DNA from: Marinihelvus fidelis
GTDB lineage: Bacteria; Pseudomonadota; Gammaproteobacteria; Xanthomonadales; SZUA-36
Direction: 5' to 3'
DNA length: 64,000 nt
Assembly (NCBI RefSeq): GCF_008725655.1
Contig: NZ_VYXP01000001.1
Location: 1-64,000, forward strand
Shown here: positions 41,214 to 52,195 of the stretch, one piece after another
Position numbering within the stretch: position 1 is the stretch's first letter
How the letters are laid out: each line of letters begins with the position of its first letter
Program-made: the position numbers and the translations under genes
Notes under the pieces: model-generated
What the model was told of the DNA's origin: nothing
Seen by the model: only the letters and a program-made list of their open reading frames with translations
Databases searched by the model: none

Positions 41214-41681
41214 ATGGCTGGGACAATCGTGAAACATAAGGCCATGGGTCTCGCGGCGGCAGTGACCGCCCTGTTCGTGCTGGCGGCTTGCGCGCAAACA
41301 TCGGAGCCGGCACAGGGCACAGCGTTCAACACGCCCTACGACCTGATTGGCACCGAGTGGTGGGTCGAGGACATCACGGGTGACGGCGTGGTCGACAACT
41401 CGCGGACCACGGTGGGCTTTCCCGCCGACGCGCGCGTGGCCGGCAGCACCGGCTGCAACAATTACACGGGTGATGTTTCGATCATTACCGACCGGATGAC
41501 ATTTGGCACCCTGGCGGGCACCAAGCGGGCCTGTGTGCCGGCGCTGGGCAACCAGGAGGTGAAGTTCTACGCCACGGTCAACAAGGTCAAGCGCTGGTAC
41601 GTTGCCGAGGGCAACATCCTGCACCTGACCGACAATGAAGGCGAGACCCTGGTCAGGGCCTCGCTCATCACCCCCGAGTAA
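41214..41681 (+). CDS. META-domain lipoprotein (HslJ-like)
   Basis: A 155-residue lipoprotein with a hydrophobic signal (MGLAAAVTALFVLAAC) and lipobox LAAC. The mature part is a META domain: WWVEDITGDGVVDNSRTTVGF, GSTGCNNYTGDVSI, and TLAGTKRACVPALGNQEVKF, which recalls the heat-shock protein HslJ. The ATG at 41214 sits seven bases after AGGAGG; the frame is open a little further. Some relatives are linked to novobiocin resistance or cell-envelope stress, but no specific job can be given. Confidence 0.9.
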   Translation: MAGTIVKHKAMGLAAAVTALFVLAACAQTSEPAQGTAFNTPYDLIGTEWWVEDITGDGVVDNSRTTVGFPADARVAGSTGCNNYTGDVSIITDRMTFGTLAGTKRACVPALGNQEVKFYATVNKVKRWYVAEGNILHLTDNEGETLVRASLITPE

Positions 41682-41690
41682 ACGGGGGTG
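41669..41690. terminator. GC-rich hairpin at the end of the META gene, no U-run
   Basis: CACCCCCG (41669-41676) and CGGGGGTG (41683-41690) form a hairpin that contains the stop codon. It lacks a T tract, so it is at most a weak or factor-assisted terminator between the convergent META and M16 genes. Confidence 0.3.
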
Positions 41691-41705
41691 CCTGGGTAAC
41701 GGGCG

Positions 41706-44633
<2,928 letters not shown>

Positions 44634-44817
44634 GGATGGTTTCCTGGTGGGTCTTTCGAAGGGGCGAAAAGGTTATCACATACGGCGGAAGGGCCCCATG
44701 TGTTGGAGGTCATGATGCCAGGTATAAGGGGCTCGGAATGACGGTGGCCAGAACGTTCACCGTGGACTTGCTACACTTGGATGAGGATTGTTCCGGTCAC
44801 GATTGGGGGGGGGTACG

Positions 44818-46746
44818 ATGCGTCATTCAAAGGTTACCTCACTGGGTGCGTTGGTCATCATGGCGCTGTCCGCCTGCCAGCGAGATGAGGGTTCATCCAC
44901 CCAGGCCACACAGTCACCGCCGCCGGACGCCGAGCCGGTGACCGAGGTCACGCCACCGGCATCGCCGGCCGAACCCGCAGAAACGCCGCTGCCCCGGACG
45001 GCCTGGTTCGGCGACACCCACGTGCACACCGGCTGGTCCGCCGATGCGGGCATGGACGGTGCCATCACCGGCCCGGTCGACGCCTACCGCTACGCGCTGG
45101 GCCAGGAAGTCAAATCGAACACCGGCCTGCCGGCGAAACTGTCCCGGCCCTACGACTGGTTCATGGTGACCGACCATTCCGATGGCATGGGCACGATCAA
45201 CGAGATCATCGCCGGTAACCCGGAAATGCTGGCCGACCCGATGCTCAAGGGCTGGTACGACGCATTGAATTCCGGTGACGAAGCGCAGGCGGCGAAAGCC
45301 AAGAGCGAACTGATCGTGGCGCAGTCCACCGGCAAGCTACCGTCGCAACTCATGGACCCCAAGTGGATGGTGTCGGCCTGGGAGAAGACCGTGAAAGCGG
45401 CCGAGGATTTCTACGAACCGGGCACGTTCACCACCTTCATCGCCTACGAATGGACCGTGAACGCCAACGGCGGCGACAACCTGCACCGCAACGTTATCTT
45501 CAAGGGCACCGGCGACCAGGCGCTGCAGATTCTGCCGCTGACGACCTTCGAAACCGAGGACCCGGAAAAGCTCTGGGAGTGGATGGCCAACTACGAGGCC
45601 AAGACCGGCGACCGCGTTCACGCCATCCCCCACAACGGCAACATGTCCAACGGCCGGATGTTCGAGGAAAGCCGGTTCGACGGCTCACCGATGACATCGG
45701 AATGGGCCGAGCAACGGCAGAAGTACGAGCGCCTTTACGAAGTCACGCAGATCAAGGGCCAGAGCGAGCAACACCCCGCGCTGGCGCCCAATGACGAGTT
45801 CGCAAGCTGGGACCTGTGGGACCGCGGAAACCTGATCCTGGCACCCAAGCCGGACGGTTCGTTCAAGTACGAATACTGGCGTGAATCGCTGAAGTCGGGG
45901 ATGCGCCTGGAAGCGCAGCTGGGCACCAACCCGTTCAAGTACGGCGCCAACGCCGGCACCGACACCCACACCGGCCTTTCCTCCACCGAGGAGGACAGTT
46001 TCTTTGGCAAGTTCAAGACCCTGGAGCCCAGTAACCTGGAACGCTGGAATTTCCCACTGCTGAGCGGCCCAACCGACGAGTACATGGGCTGGGAAATGGC
46101 CGCGTCCGGCGTCATGGGTGTATGGGCCACCGAGAACACCCGCGAGGCCATCTGGGACGCCATGTACCGCCGCGAAACGTTTGCCACCACCGGTCCGCGC
46201 ATGAGCGTGCGCCTGTTCGGCGGCTTCGACCTGGACGAAAGCGACCTGCAGGGCGACGTGGTGGCCAATGCCTATGCCGGTGGCGTGCCGATGGGCGGCG
46301 ACCTTGCCGGAACGGGCGGCGACCAGGCACCGGTGTTCCTGGTGCAGGCGATGAAAGACCCGCAGGGCGCCAACCTCGACCGGGTGCAGATGATCAAGAC
46401 CTGGGTGGACGCGGATGGCGGCCAGCATGAGCAGGTCTACGAACTGGCCTGGTCCGGTGACCGCCAGCCCGGCGCCGACGGCAAACTGCCGCCGGTGGGC
46501 AGCACCGTGAACCTGGACACCGCGGAGTACACCAACAGCATCGGCAGCGCATCGTTCACCACCGCTTGGACGGACCCGGACTTCGACCCGGCGCAGAAGG
46601 CGGCGTACTACGTGCGCGTGCTGGAAATCCCGACGCCGCGCTGGACCCTCTATGACAAGGTCAACCTGGGCGCGGAACCCGGACCGGACGTGCCTCTGAC
46701 CCACCAGGAGCGTGCCTTCAGTTCGCCGATCTGGTACACGCCCTGA
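44818..46746 (+). CDS. DUF3604-family lipoprotein
   Basis: A 642-residue protein with a lipoprotein signal (MRHSKVTSLGALVIMALSAC, lipobox LSAC) and a Pro/Thr-rich linker. The body has PHP-like metal motifs of DUF3604: FGDTHVHTGWSADAG, VTDHSDGMG, and GTDTHTGLSSTEEDSFFG, suggesting a metal-dependent hydrolase, though no activity is known to me. A run of nine G residues ends five bases before the ATG and serves as, or overlaps, the ribosome site. A PPIase gene follows after 27 bases and a HupE/UreJ gene after that. Confidence 0.9.
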   Translation: MRHSKVTSLGALVIMALSACQRDEGSSTQATQSPPPDAEPVTEVTPPASPAEPAETPLPRTAWFGDTHVHTGWSADAGMDGAITGPVDAYRYALGQEVKSNTGLPAKLSRPYDWFMVTDHSDGMGTINEIIAGNPEMLADPMLKGWYDALNSGDEAQAAKAKSELIVAQSTGKLPSQLMDPKWMVSAWEKTVKAAEDFYEPGTFTTFIAYEWTVNANGGDNLHRNVIFKGTGDQALQILPLTTFETEDPEKLWEWMANYEAKTGDRVHAIPHNGNMSNGRMFEESRFDGSPMTSEWAEQRQKYERLYEVTQIKGQSEQHPALAPNDEFASWDLWDRGNLILAPKPDGSFKYEYWRESLKSGMRLEAQLGTNPFKYGANAGTDTHTGLSSTEEDSFFGKFKTLEPSNLERWNFPLLSGPTDEYMGWEMAASGVMGVWATENTREAIWDAMYRRETFATTGPRMSVRLFGGFDLDESDLQGDVVANAYAGGVPMGGDLAGTGGDQAPVFLVQAMKDPQGANLDRVQMIKTWVDADGGQHEQVYELAWSGDRQPGADGKLPPVGSTVNLDTAEYTNSIGSASFTTAWTDPDFDPAQKAAYYVRVLEIPTPRWTLYDKVNLGAEPGPDVPLTHQERAFSSPIWYTP

Positions 46747-46773
46747 GCATTTGGCCCTGGGAGTTTCCTGACC

Positions 46774-47601
46774 ATGAGTGATCGGCGCTGGCTGCGTGAG
46801 CCCCTGCTGCATTTTTTCCTGATCGGCGCGCTGCTGTTTGTGCTTTTCGGCTGGGTGAACCGGGGCGAGACGGTGGCCGAAGACGTCATCGTTGTCGATG
46901 ACGACCGCGTGTCGCTGTTGGCCATGCAGTTTGAACGCGTGTGGATGCGGCCACCCACGGCCGCGGAGATGGACGGCCTGGTCGACAAGTGGGTGCGCGA
47001 CGAAATCCTTTACCGGGAAGGCGTGGCCATGGGGCTGGACCAGAATGACCCGGTATTCCGCCGTCGCGTGGCGCAGAAAATGACCTTTATCGCCGAGGGT
47101 GCGGTGAACGAAACACCCACCGAGGCGGAGCTGCAAGCCTGGCTGGACGAGCGCCCCGAACAATACCGGGCCGAGCCTGCCCTCACTTTCCGCCAGGTGT
47201 ATTTCCAGGGTGATGGCGCGGCCCGCGCGGATGCCATCGAGCAGGCCCTGGCGGCCCTGGAGGACGGTACCGTCGCCGAAGCGCTGGGTGATCCGTCGCT
47301 GTTGCCACAGCGCATGGATGCCGCCGGCGCATCGCGCGTGGACGCCATGTTCGGCGACGGTTTCGTCGCCACGCTGCAGGCGCAGGCCACCGGTGAATGG
47401 GTGGGCCCGGTCGAGTCCGCCTTCGGTACCCACCTGGTCTTCGTCGAACAGGTGACGCCGTCGCGGGCGGTGACCCTGGACGAGGTGCGCCAGGCGGTGC
47501 AGCGCGACCTGATGACGGCGCGCCGCGAACAGGCGGAAGACGCGTTCGTCGACGCGCTGCGACAGAAGTACACGGTGCAGTTGCCTGTAAGCGCACCATG
47601 A
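46774..47601 (+). CDS. Membrane-anchored parvulin-type peptidyl-prolyl isomerase
   Basis: A 275-residue protein with one N-terminal membrane anchor (LLHFFLIGALLFVLFGWV) and a periplasmic part. The order is a chaperone-like helical region (MRPPTAAEMDGLVDKWVRDEILYREGVAMGLDQNDPVFRRRVAQKM) and then a parvulin domain (ALTFRQVYFQG to WVGPVESAFGTHLVFVEQV). The layout resembles SurA/PpiD-type folding factors. It overlaps the HupE gene by four bases and follows the DUF3604 gene, so all three probably act together in the envelope. Confidence 0.88.
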   Translation: MSDRRWLREPLLHFFLIGALLFVLFGWVNRGETVAEDVIVVDDDRVSLLAMQFERVWMRPPTAAEMDGLVDKWVRDEILYREGVAMGLDQNDPVFRRRVAQKMTFIAEGAVNETPTEAELQAWLDERPEQYRAEPALTFRQVYFQGDGAARADAIEQALAALEDGTVAEALGDPSLLPQRMDAAGASRVDAMFGDGFVATLQAQATGEWVGPVESAFGTHLVFVEQVTPSRAVTLDEVRQAVQRDLMTARREQAEDAFVDALRQKYTVQLPVSAP

Positions 47602-48605
47602 CCCGGTTTCGGCACCTGCTGTTGATCCTGGTGGGTCTGCTGGTCTGGATTGCGCCGGCACAGGCCGACGTGTTCCGGCCCGCCTACCTGGAGCTGCGTG
47701 AACTGGCGCCGGAGCACTACGCGGTGTTGTGGAAAGTGCCCACCGCGCCAGGTCAGCGGCGCCTGTCGGCCTACCCTGTGTTTCCCGAAGGCGCCGAGGT
47801 TGTCTCCCCGCCGGTGGGTACACCGGTGGATGGCGCACTGGTGGAGCGCCAGGAAATTCGCGTGCCGGGCGGGCTGGAAGGCAAGACCATAGTCATCGAG
47901 GGCCGCGCGCTGGGTGTCACCCAGGTGATCGCCCGCATTGAACGCCTGGACGGCAGCAGCCAGGTGGACGCGCTGGAAATGGAACAGCCGCTCTTCACCA
48001 TTAACGAACCGGCCGGCGCCGGGCAGGTGGCGTGGTCGTATTTCGTGCTCGGCGTGGAGCACATCCTCGGTGGTATCGACCATCTCCTGTTCGTACTGGC
48101 ATTGCTGCTGGTGGTGCGCGGTGTGAAGGCGATCATCGCCACGGTCACGGCGTTCACGGTGGCGCACAGCATTACCCTGGCCATCGCCACGCTGGGTTGG
48201 GTCTCAGTGCCGGGCCCGCCGGTGGAGGCCATCATCGCGCTGAGTATCGTGTTCGTGGCCAGCGAAGTGCTGCACGGCCTGAACGGCCGCCCTGGGCTGA
48301 CCGCCCGGATGCCGTGGGTGGTGGCGTTCAGCTTCGGCCTGCTGCACGGCTTCGGCTTTGCCGGCGCGCTGGAAGAAGTGGGTCTGCCGCAGGCGGCCAT
48401 TCCGCTGGCGTTGTTGACCTTCAACCTGGGCGTGGAAGCCGGCCAGCTGTTGTTCGTGGCCGTCATCCTGTCACTGCGACGCCTGTTCCAGGCGGCGGTG
48501 AAGCGGCCGATGCGCTGGGCCACCGTGGCAACGTCCTACGCGATCGGCTCAGTGGCCGCATTCTGGGTCATCGAACGGGTGGCCAGTTTCTGGAACCCTT
48601 ACTGA
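47598..48605 (+). CDS. HupE/UreJ-family membrane protein with N-terminal periplasmic domain
   Basis: A 335-residue protein with a cleavable signal (ending PAQA), a periplasmic beta-rich domain of about 130 residues, and a C-terminal HupE/UreJ domain of about six helices. The latter shows the family His motifs: FVLGVEHILGGIDHLLFVLALLL, FTVAHSITLAIATLG and FGLLHGFGFAGAL. HupE/UreJ proteins are proposed metal, often nickel, transporters, but no hydrogenase or urease is nearby. The start overlaps the PPIase gene by four bases (ATGA). Confidence 0.9.
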   Translation: MTRFRHLLLILVGLLVWIAPAQADVFRPAYLELRELAPEHYAVLWKVPTAPGQRRLSAYPVFPEGAEVVSPPVGTPVDGALVERQEIRVPGGLEGKTIVIEGRALGVTQVIARIERLDGSSQVDALEMEQPLFTINEPAGAGQVAWSYFVLGVEHILGGIDHLLFVLALLLVVRGVKAIIATVTAFTVAHSITLAIATLGWVSVPGPPVEAIIALSIVFVASEVLHGLNGRPGLTARMPWVVAFSFGLLHGFGFAGALEEVGLPQAAIPLALLTFNLGVEAGQLLFVAVILSLRRLFQAAVKRPMRWATVATSYAIGSVAAFWVIERVASFWNPY

Positions 48606-48617
48606 GCCCGAACAAAA

Positions 48618-48643
48618 AACGGGGCCGTTGCAGGCCCCGTTTC
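48618..48643. terminator. Bidirectional terminator between HupE/UreJ and HdeD-like genes
   Basis: ACGGGGCC, a six-base loop and GGCCCCGT, with an A6 tract on the left that gives a U-run for the minus strand. The plus-strand side has only TTTCG. It suits the convergent gene pair. Confidence 0.85.
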
Positions 48644-48665
48644 GCTTTAACCAGCCGCTGACGGA

Positions 48666-49265
48666 TCAGCCACCCACCGCGTCCTTCACATCACGCACCA
48701 GGCTGCGCGCCTTCAGCGCGAAGACGATGCGCAGCAGGCCGATGACCACGGCCCAGAAGGCGATGATGTAGACCAGCGTCAGTCCGCCGATCTCCACGCG
48801 GAAGAACAACAGCAGGCTGAAGATGATCGACAGGATGCCGTTGAGATAAAGCACCCACTCACGCGTGGTTTCCTTGCGAATTTTCCAGCCCAGCGACACC
48901 AGCGTGATACCGACGACCATGGCGAAAAAGGCGACGGTGTAGACAAAGGCCACCATCGACACCGGCGGCACCAGCAGCAGGTAGCCGCCGATGAGAATGC
49001 CCAGCACACCCATCACCGCGGCCAGAACCCAGCCGTCCTTGTCGCGGTGCGACAGCGCACCGGCGAGGTTGGAAACGCCGTCGACCAGCAGAAAAATTGC
49101 GAACCAGATACTCAGTACCAGGAACGCAACACCCGGCTTGGCGAAGGCCAGGATGCCGAACACCAGTGCGGCGATGCCGCTGATCAGGAACATCCACCAG
49201 GTGCGTTTGCAGAACTGCCTGACGTCGCCCAGGGTGGGCGCGTTGGGGGTCATTTCATCTTGCAT
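48666..49265 (-). CDS. HdeD/DUF308-family membrane protein
   Basis: A 199-residue protein with six hydrophobic segments in three helical pairs, in the DUF308 pattern (ISGIAALVFGILAFAKPGVAFLVL, VMGVLGILIGGYLLLVPPVSMVAFVYTVA, LNGILSIIFSLLLFF). E. coli HdeD is linked to acid resistance; here the role is unknown. It starts 31 bases after the end of the PIN toxin gene, on the same strand. Confidence 0.88.
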   Translation of the reverse strand: MQDEMTPNAPTLGDVRQFCKRTWWMFLISGIAALVFGILAFAKPGVAFLVLSIWFAIFLLVDGVSNLAGALSHRDKDGWVLAAVMGVLGILIGGYLLLVPPVSMVAFVYTVAFFAMVVGITLVSLGWKIRKETTREWVLYLNGILSIIFSLLLFFRVEIGGLTLVYIIAFWAVVIGLLRIVFALKARSLVRDVKDAVGG

Positions 49266-49295
49266 GATCGTACTCCCTCGTTGAACCTGCTGCCA

Positions 49296-49790
49296 TCATA
49301 CGCCAGTGGTGTCGGCGTAGAGCGGCGGCAGTTCATGAACGCTGTTCGCGGCCACCAGGAATGGGTCGACGACGCGGACGGTGCCATAGCGGCGGCCATG
49401 CTCAAAATCTTCAGAAAGAATCTCTCCGGCGCCGGACATTTCTGCGTAGGCCCACAAGTGGGCATCGAACCATGACAAACGGTACGCGGCCATGCCCCGC
49501 ATGGCGGTGCGTAGTATTGACTCGTCGGGGTAGCGCACCGAGAACAGATCCAAAAGGTTTTCGGCCTCCTGCAGCGCATCAGCGTAGCTCAACAACGGCT
49601 GCCCGCCGAGGTCGGGTCGAGGGCGAGTGATCGCCGCGACAAATTCAATGATGGCTTGGTGGGGTAACACCAGGTCGCCGGCATTCAGCCCTTTTTCAAG
49701 AATGCGTTCCGCAACATGCTGCTTGAACGGGTCGCGGGGGTCGAACCGGTAAACCAGGATGTTGGTGTCAACGAGCCTTGTCACGGTCAT
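49296..49790 (-). CDS. PIN-domain toxin of an AbrB/PIN pair
   Basis: A 164-residue PIN-domain protein: LVDTNILVYRFDPRDPF with the first Asp, a Glu in HQAIIEFVAAI, and acidic residues in SWFDAHLWAYAEM and ILSEDFEHGRRYG. It is a VapC-type RNase toxin by fold. Its start lies inside the antitoxin gene (23-base overlap), which couples translation. It differs from the PIN protein at 14801-15232 in both sequence and partner type. Confidence 0.9.
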   Translation of the reverse strand: MTVTRLVDTNILVYRFDPRDPFKQHVAERILEKGLNAGDLVLPHQAIIEFVAAITRPRPDLGGQPLLSYADALQEAENLLDLFSVRYPDESILRTAMRGMAAYRLSWFDAHLWAYAEMSGAGEILSEDFEHGRRYGTVRVVDPFLVAANSVHELPPLYADTTGV

Positions 49791-50061
49791 AGAGTTCCTC
49801 GCGCGTCCAGCCCCGGTCCGCGGGCGGTTCCTTCGGAAGGGTCATGCGCTTTTCTCTTTCACGTTGGCGCGCGGTGGCGGCGGCAAAAGCACGCTTGCGC
49901 TCAGCAAGGCTAAGGCGCACAGCCTGGCGCTGTCCCGCCGGAACCAGGTGAATGATATCGCCTGCCGCCCTGAACTCGACCTCATCGCCAGGTGTGATGC
50001 CATACGCTTCGGCGAGCCGCTTGGGGATCGTGACCTGGAGTTTGCTGGTGATTTTGGACAT
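49768..50061 (-). CDS. AbrB-type (swapped-hairpin) antitoxin
   Basis: A 97-residue protein whose first 45 residues are a SpoVT/AbrB DNA-binding domain (SKITSKLQVTIPKRLAEAYGITPGDEVEFRAAGDIIHLVPA). A charged helical tail to bind the toxin follows. The ATG at 50061 is chosen because the AbrB domain begins there; the frame upstream is not family-like. The -10 box of its promoter ends only seven bases before the ATG, so the message is probably leaderless. It lies upstream of, and overlaps, the PIN toxin. Confidence 0.88.
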   Translation of the reverse strand: MSKITSKLQVTIPKRLAEAYGITPGDEVEFRAAGDIIHLVPAGQRQAVRLSLAERKRAFAAATARQREREKRMTLPKEPPADRGWTREELYDRDKAR

Positions 50062-50062
50062 A

Positions 50063-50097
50063 TCCTTACTATAGCAAGGAAAAAATCCTTGTTTCAA
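50063..50097 (-). promoter_or_regulatory. Promoter and inverted-repeat operator of the AbrB/PIN pair
   Basis: On the minus strand: TTGAAA (complement of 50092-50097), an 18-base spacer and TATAGT (complement of 50068-50073). Inside lie two overlapping dyads, AAGGA-TTTTT-TCCTT in the spacer and CCTT-GCTATAGT-AAGG around the -10. A bound antitoxin would block polymerase. The predicted start coincides with the ATG. Confidence 0.75.
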
Positions 50098-50166
50098 GCG
50101 TTCCTGAATAAATCCGTTCACGGGCATGGGACTGGTCGGGCCAATCGGCTATGCTTGGGAACTCGA

Positions 50167-50194
50167 GATCGGAACCGGAATCGCTGGTTCCGAT
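50167..50194. promoter_or_regulatory. Ten-base perfect inverted repeat upstream of the barrel gene at 50214
   Basis: GATCGGAACC (50167-50176) and GGTTCCGATC (50185-50194) are perfect complements around a 9-base loop, 20 bases before the ATG. With no U-run it is unlikely to be a terminator. It could be an operator or an mRNA hairpin close to the GGGGGG ribosome site. Confidence 0.45.
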
Positions 50195-50213
50195 CGGTCA
50201 AATCCTTGGGGGG

Positions 50214-51035
50214 ATGATGAACACACAACGTAATACGCTGGCGCTGGTTTTGTCCGGTTTCCTGCTGTCGATGGCTAGCAGCGCGAAGGCCCAGCAAAGT
50301 AACGAGGAGCTGGCCAAGCAGCTGGCCAACCCCATATCGTCACTGATCTCGGTGCCGTTCCAGTTGAACTGGGACCAGAACATCGGCGCGGCGGATGCGG
50401 GCGAACGCCTGACCCTGAATGTTCAGCCGGTGATTCCTTTCGACATCAGCGACGACTGGAACCTGATCACCCGCACCATCTTGCCGGTGGTCAGCCAGGA
50501 CGATATTTTTCCCGGTGCAGGCAGCCAGTTCGGCCTTGGCGATACGGTGCAGAGCCTGTGGTTCTCGCCCAAGGCGCCGACGTCGAATGGCTGGATCTGG
50601 GGTGCGGGCCCCGCGTTTCTGCTGCCGACCGCCACCGACGAGTTGCTCGGCACCGATAAGTGGGGCGTCGGCCCAACCGGCGTCGCGCTCAAACAGCAAG
50701 GGCCGTTCACCTTCGGCGGCCTGGCCAACCACATCTGGTCGGTGGCCGGCGACAGTGACCGGGCCGACGTCAACTCGACCTTCCTGCAGCCGTTCTTCAC
50801 CTACACCACGCCGTCCGCCTGGTCCTTCACGGCCGTGGCTGAGGCCACCTATGACTGGGAAAGCGAGCAGTGGAGCGTGCCTGTCGGGTTAATCACGGGG
50901 AAAGTCTTCCGCCTGGGCAGCCAGACCGTGCAGTTCAATTTCGGTCCGCGTTATTACGTCGAACACACTGATGGCGGCCCTGAGGGACTGGGCCTGCGGG
51001 CGGTGTTTATTTTGCTGTTCCCGACGGGGCATTAA
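50214..51035 (+). CDS. Exported outer-membrane beta-barrel protein of the transporter/neuromedin U-like type
   Basis: A 273-residue protein with a signal peptide (NTLALVLSGFLLSMASSAKAQQ). The mature part consists of amphipathic strands: ISSLISVPFQLNWDQNIGAADAGERLTLNVQPVIPF, LITRTILPVV, GLGDTVQSLWFSPKAP, and a C-terminal LGLRAVFILLFPTGH. Database entries for such sequences are usually labelled transporter or neuromedin U-like; I recognise the family but know no demonstrated function. Start chosen at 50214 after a GGGGGG ribosome site; the second ATG at 50217 is equally possible. Confidence 0.78.
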   Translation: MMNTQRNTLALVLSGFLLSMASSAKAQQSNEELAKQLANPISSLISVPFQLNWDQNIGAADAGERLTLNVQPVIPFDISDDWNLITRTILPVVSQDDIFPGAGSQFGLGDTVQSLWFSPKAPTSNGWIWGAGPAFLLPTATDELLGTDKWGVGPTGVALKQQGPFTFGGLANHIWSVAGDSDRADVNSTFLQPFFTYTTPSAWSFTAVAEATYDWESEQWSVPVGLITGKVFRLGSQTVQFNFGPRYYVEHTDGGPEGLGLRAVFILLFPTGH

Positions 51036-51120
51036 GTAAGAAAACCCACGCTTCCAGTGCTGCAGGCACTGTAAACAGGAGGCCGTCGGGATTTCGGGTT
51101 TGATAGTAAGCTTGTCTTCA

Positions 51121-51141
51121 GGGGTACCCGCGGGGTACCCC
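51121..51141. promoter_or_regulatory. Double GGGTACCC palindrome upstream of the HAD gene
   Basis: Two copies of the 8-base palindrome GGGTACCC, separated by a few bases, form a larger near-perfect dyad 26 bases before the HAD-phosphatase ATG. It is absent from the other intergenic regions I checked by eye, so it may be a local operator. Confidence 0.4.
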
Positions 51142-51167
51142 ACAACGCCTGAACCCTGGGGGGATTT

Positions 51168-52169
51168 ATGCGCAATCACTTGATGGGCTTTACCTTGTTG
51201 TTGGCCAGCGCTTTGCTGGCCTTCTCCGCCCCGGCCCAGGGCGATCCGCTGCCGTCGTGGAATGACGGCGATGCCAAGACCGCGATTATCGAGTTCGTTG
51301 AACGCGTGACCGATGAGGGCTCACCGGATTTCGTGCCGGTGTATGAGCGCATCGCCACGTTCGACAACGACGGCACCTTGTGGAGCGAACAACCGCTGTA
51401 CTTCCAGGTGATTTTCGCGCTGGACCAGGTCAAGGCGAAAGCCGCCGACCACCCGGAATGGGCAACGACAGAGCCGTTCAAGAGCGCCATTGCGGGCGAC
51501 ATGGAAGGCCTGATGAAGACCGGTATGGCCGGCCTGGCCAAGGTGATGGGTGCATCGCACACCGATGTCACTGCCGATGAGTTCGCCGCTTCGGTGAACA
51601 ACTGGCTGGATACCGCCCGACATCCGACCACCGGCAAGCGCTATGACGAAATGGTGTTCCAGCCCATGCTCGAGTTGCTGGAGTACCTGCGCGAAAGCGG
51701 CTTCAAGACATTTATCGTCTCCGGCGGCGGCATCGATTTCATGCGCGTGTTCGCCGAGCGCGTGTATGGCATTCCGCCGGAGCAGGTCGTTGGTTCCTCA
51801 ATCGACGCGAGGTTCGAAATGCGCGATGGGGTGCCGACCATTATCAAGGAAGGCAAAGGCCTGTTCGTCGACGACAAGGCCGGCAAGCCGGCGGGTATCT
51901 ACCGCCATATCGGCCGTCGTCCCCTGTTCGCAGGCGGCAACTCCGATGGCGACCTGCAGATGGTGCAATACACCACCATGCCTCGTGGCCCGGAAGATAC
52001 GACACCGCGTTTCGGCCTGTTTGTTCACCACACCGACGCTGATCGCGAGTTCGCCTACGACACGCCTTCGCACATTGGTGAGTTCAAGGAAGCCGCCAAG
52101 TTGGCGCCGGAGAATGGCTGGCTGGTTGTGGACATGAAGAACGACTGGAAGCTGGTCTACCCTGACTGA
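51168..52169 (+). CDS. Exported HAD-family phosphatase
   Basis: A 333-residue protein with a signal peptide (LMGFTLLLASALLAFSAPAQG) and haloacid dehalogenase motifs. Motif I is FDNDGTLWSE with the nucleophile Asp, motif II is FIVSGGGIDF with a Ser, and the late acidic motif is FAGGNSDGDLQM. The family hydrolyses small phosphate esters; the periplasmic location suggests scavenging. Substrate unknown. It lies 27 bases before a DUF4136 lipoprotein gene. Confidence 0.88.
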   Translation: MRNHLMGFTLLLASALLAFSAPAQGDPLPSWNDGDAKTAIIEFVERVTDEGSPDFVPVYERIATFDNDGTLWSEQPLYFQVIFALDQVKAKAADHPEWATTEPFKSAIAGDMEGLMKTGMAGLAKVMGASHTDVTADEFAASVNNWLDTARHPTTGKRYDEMVFQPMLELLEYLRESGFKTFIVSGGGIDFMRVFAERVYGIPPEQVVGSSIDARFEMRDGVPTIIKEGKGLFVDDKAGKPAGIYRHIGRRPLFAGGNSDGDLQMVQYTTMPRGPEDTTPRFGLFVHHTDADREFAYDTPSHIGEFKEAAKLAPENGWLVVDMKNDWKLVYPD

Positions 52170-52195
52170 AAACCACGTTTCAAGGAGGCTATGCA

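Noticed and set aside
47010-48167. Minus-strand frame opposite the PPIase and HupE genes.
   Set aside because: It is antisense to two well-supported genes, with biased low-complexity composition.
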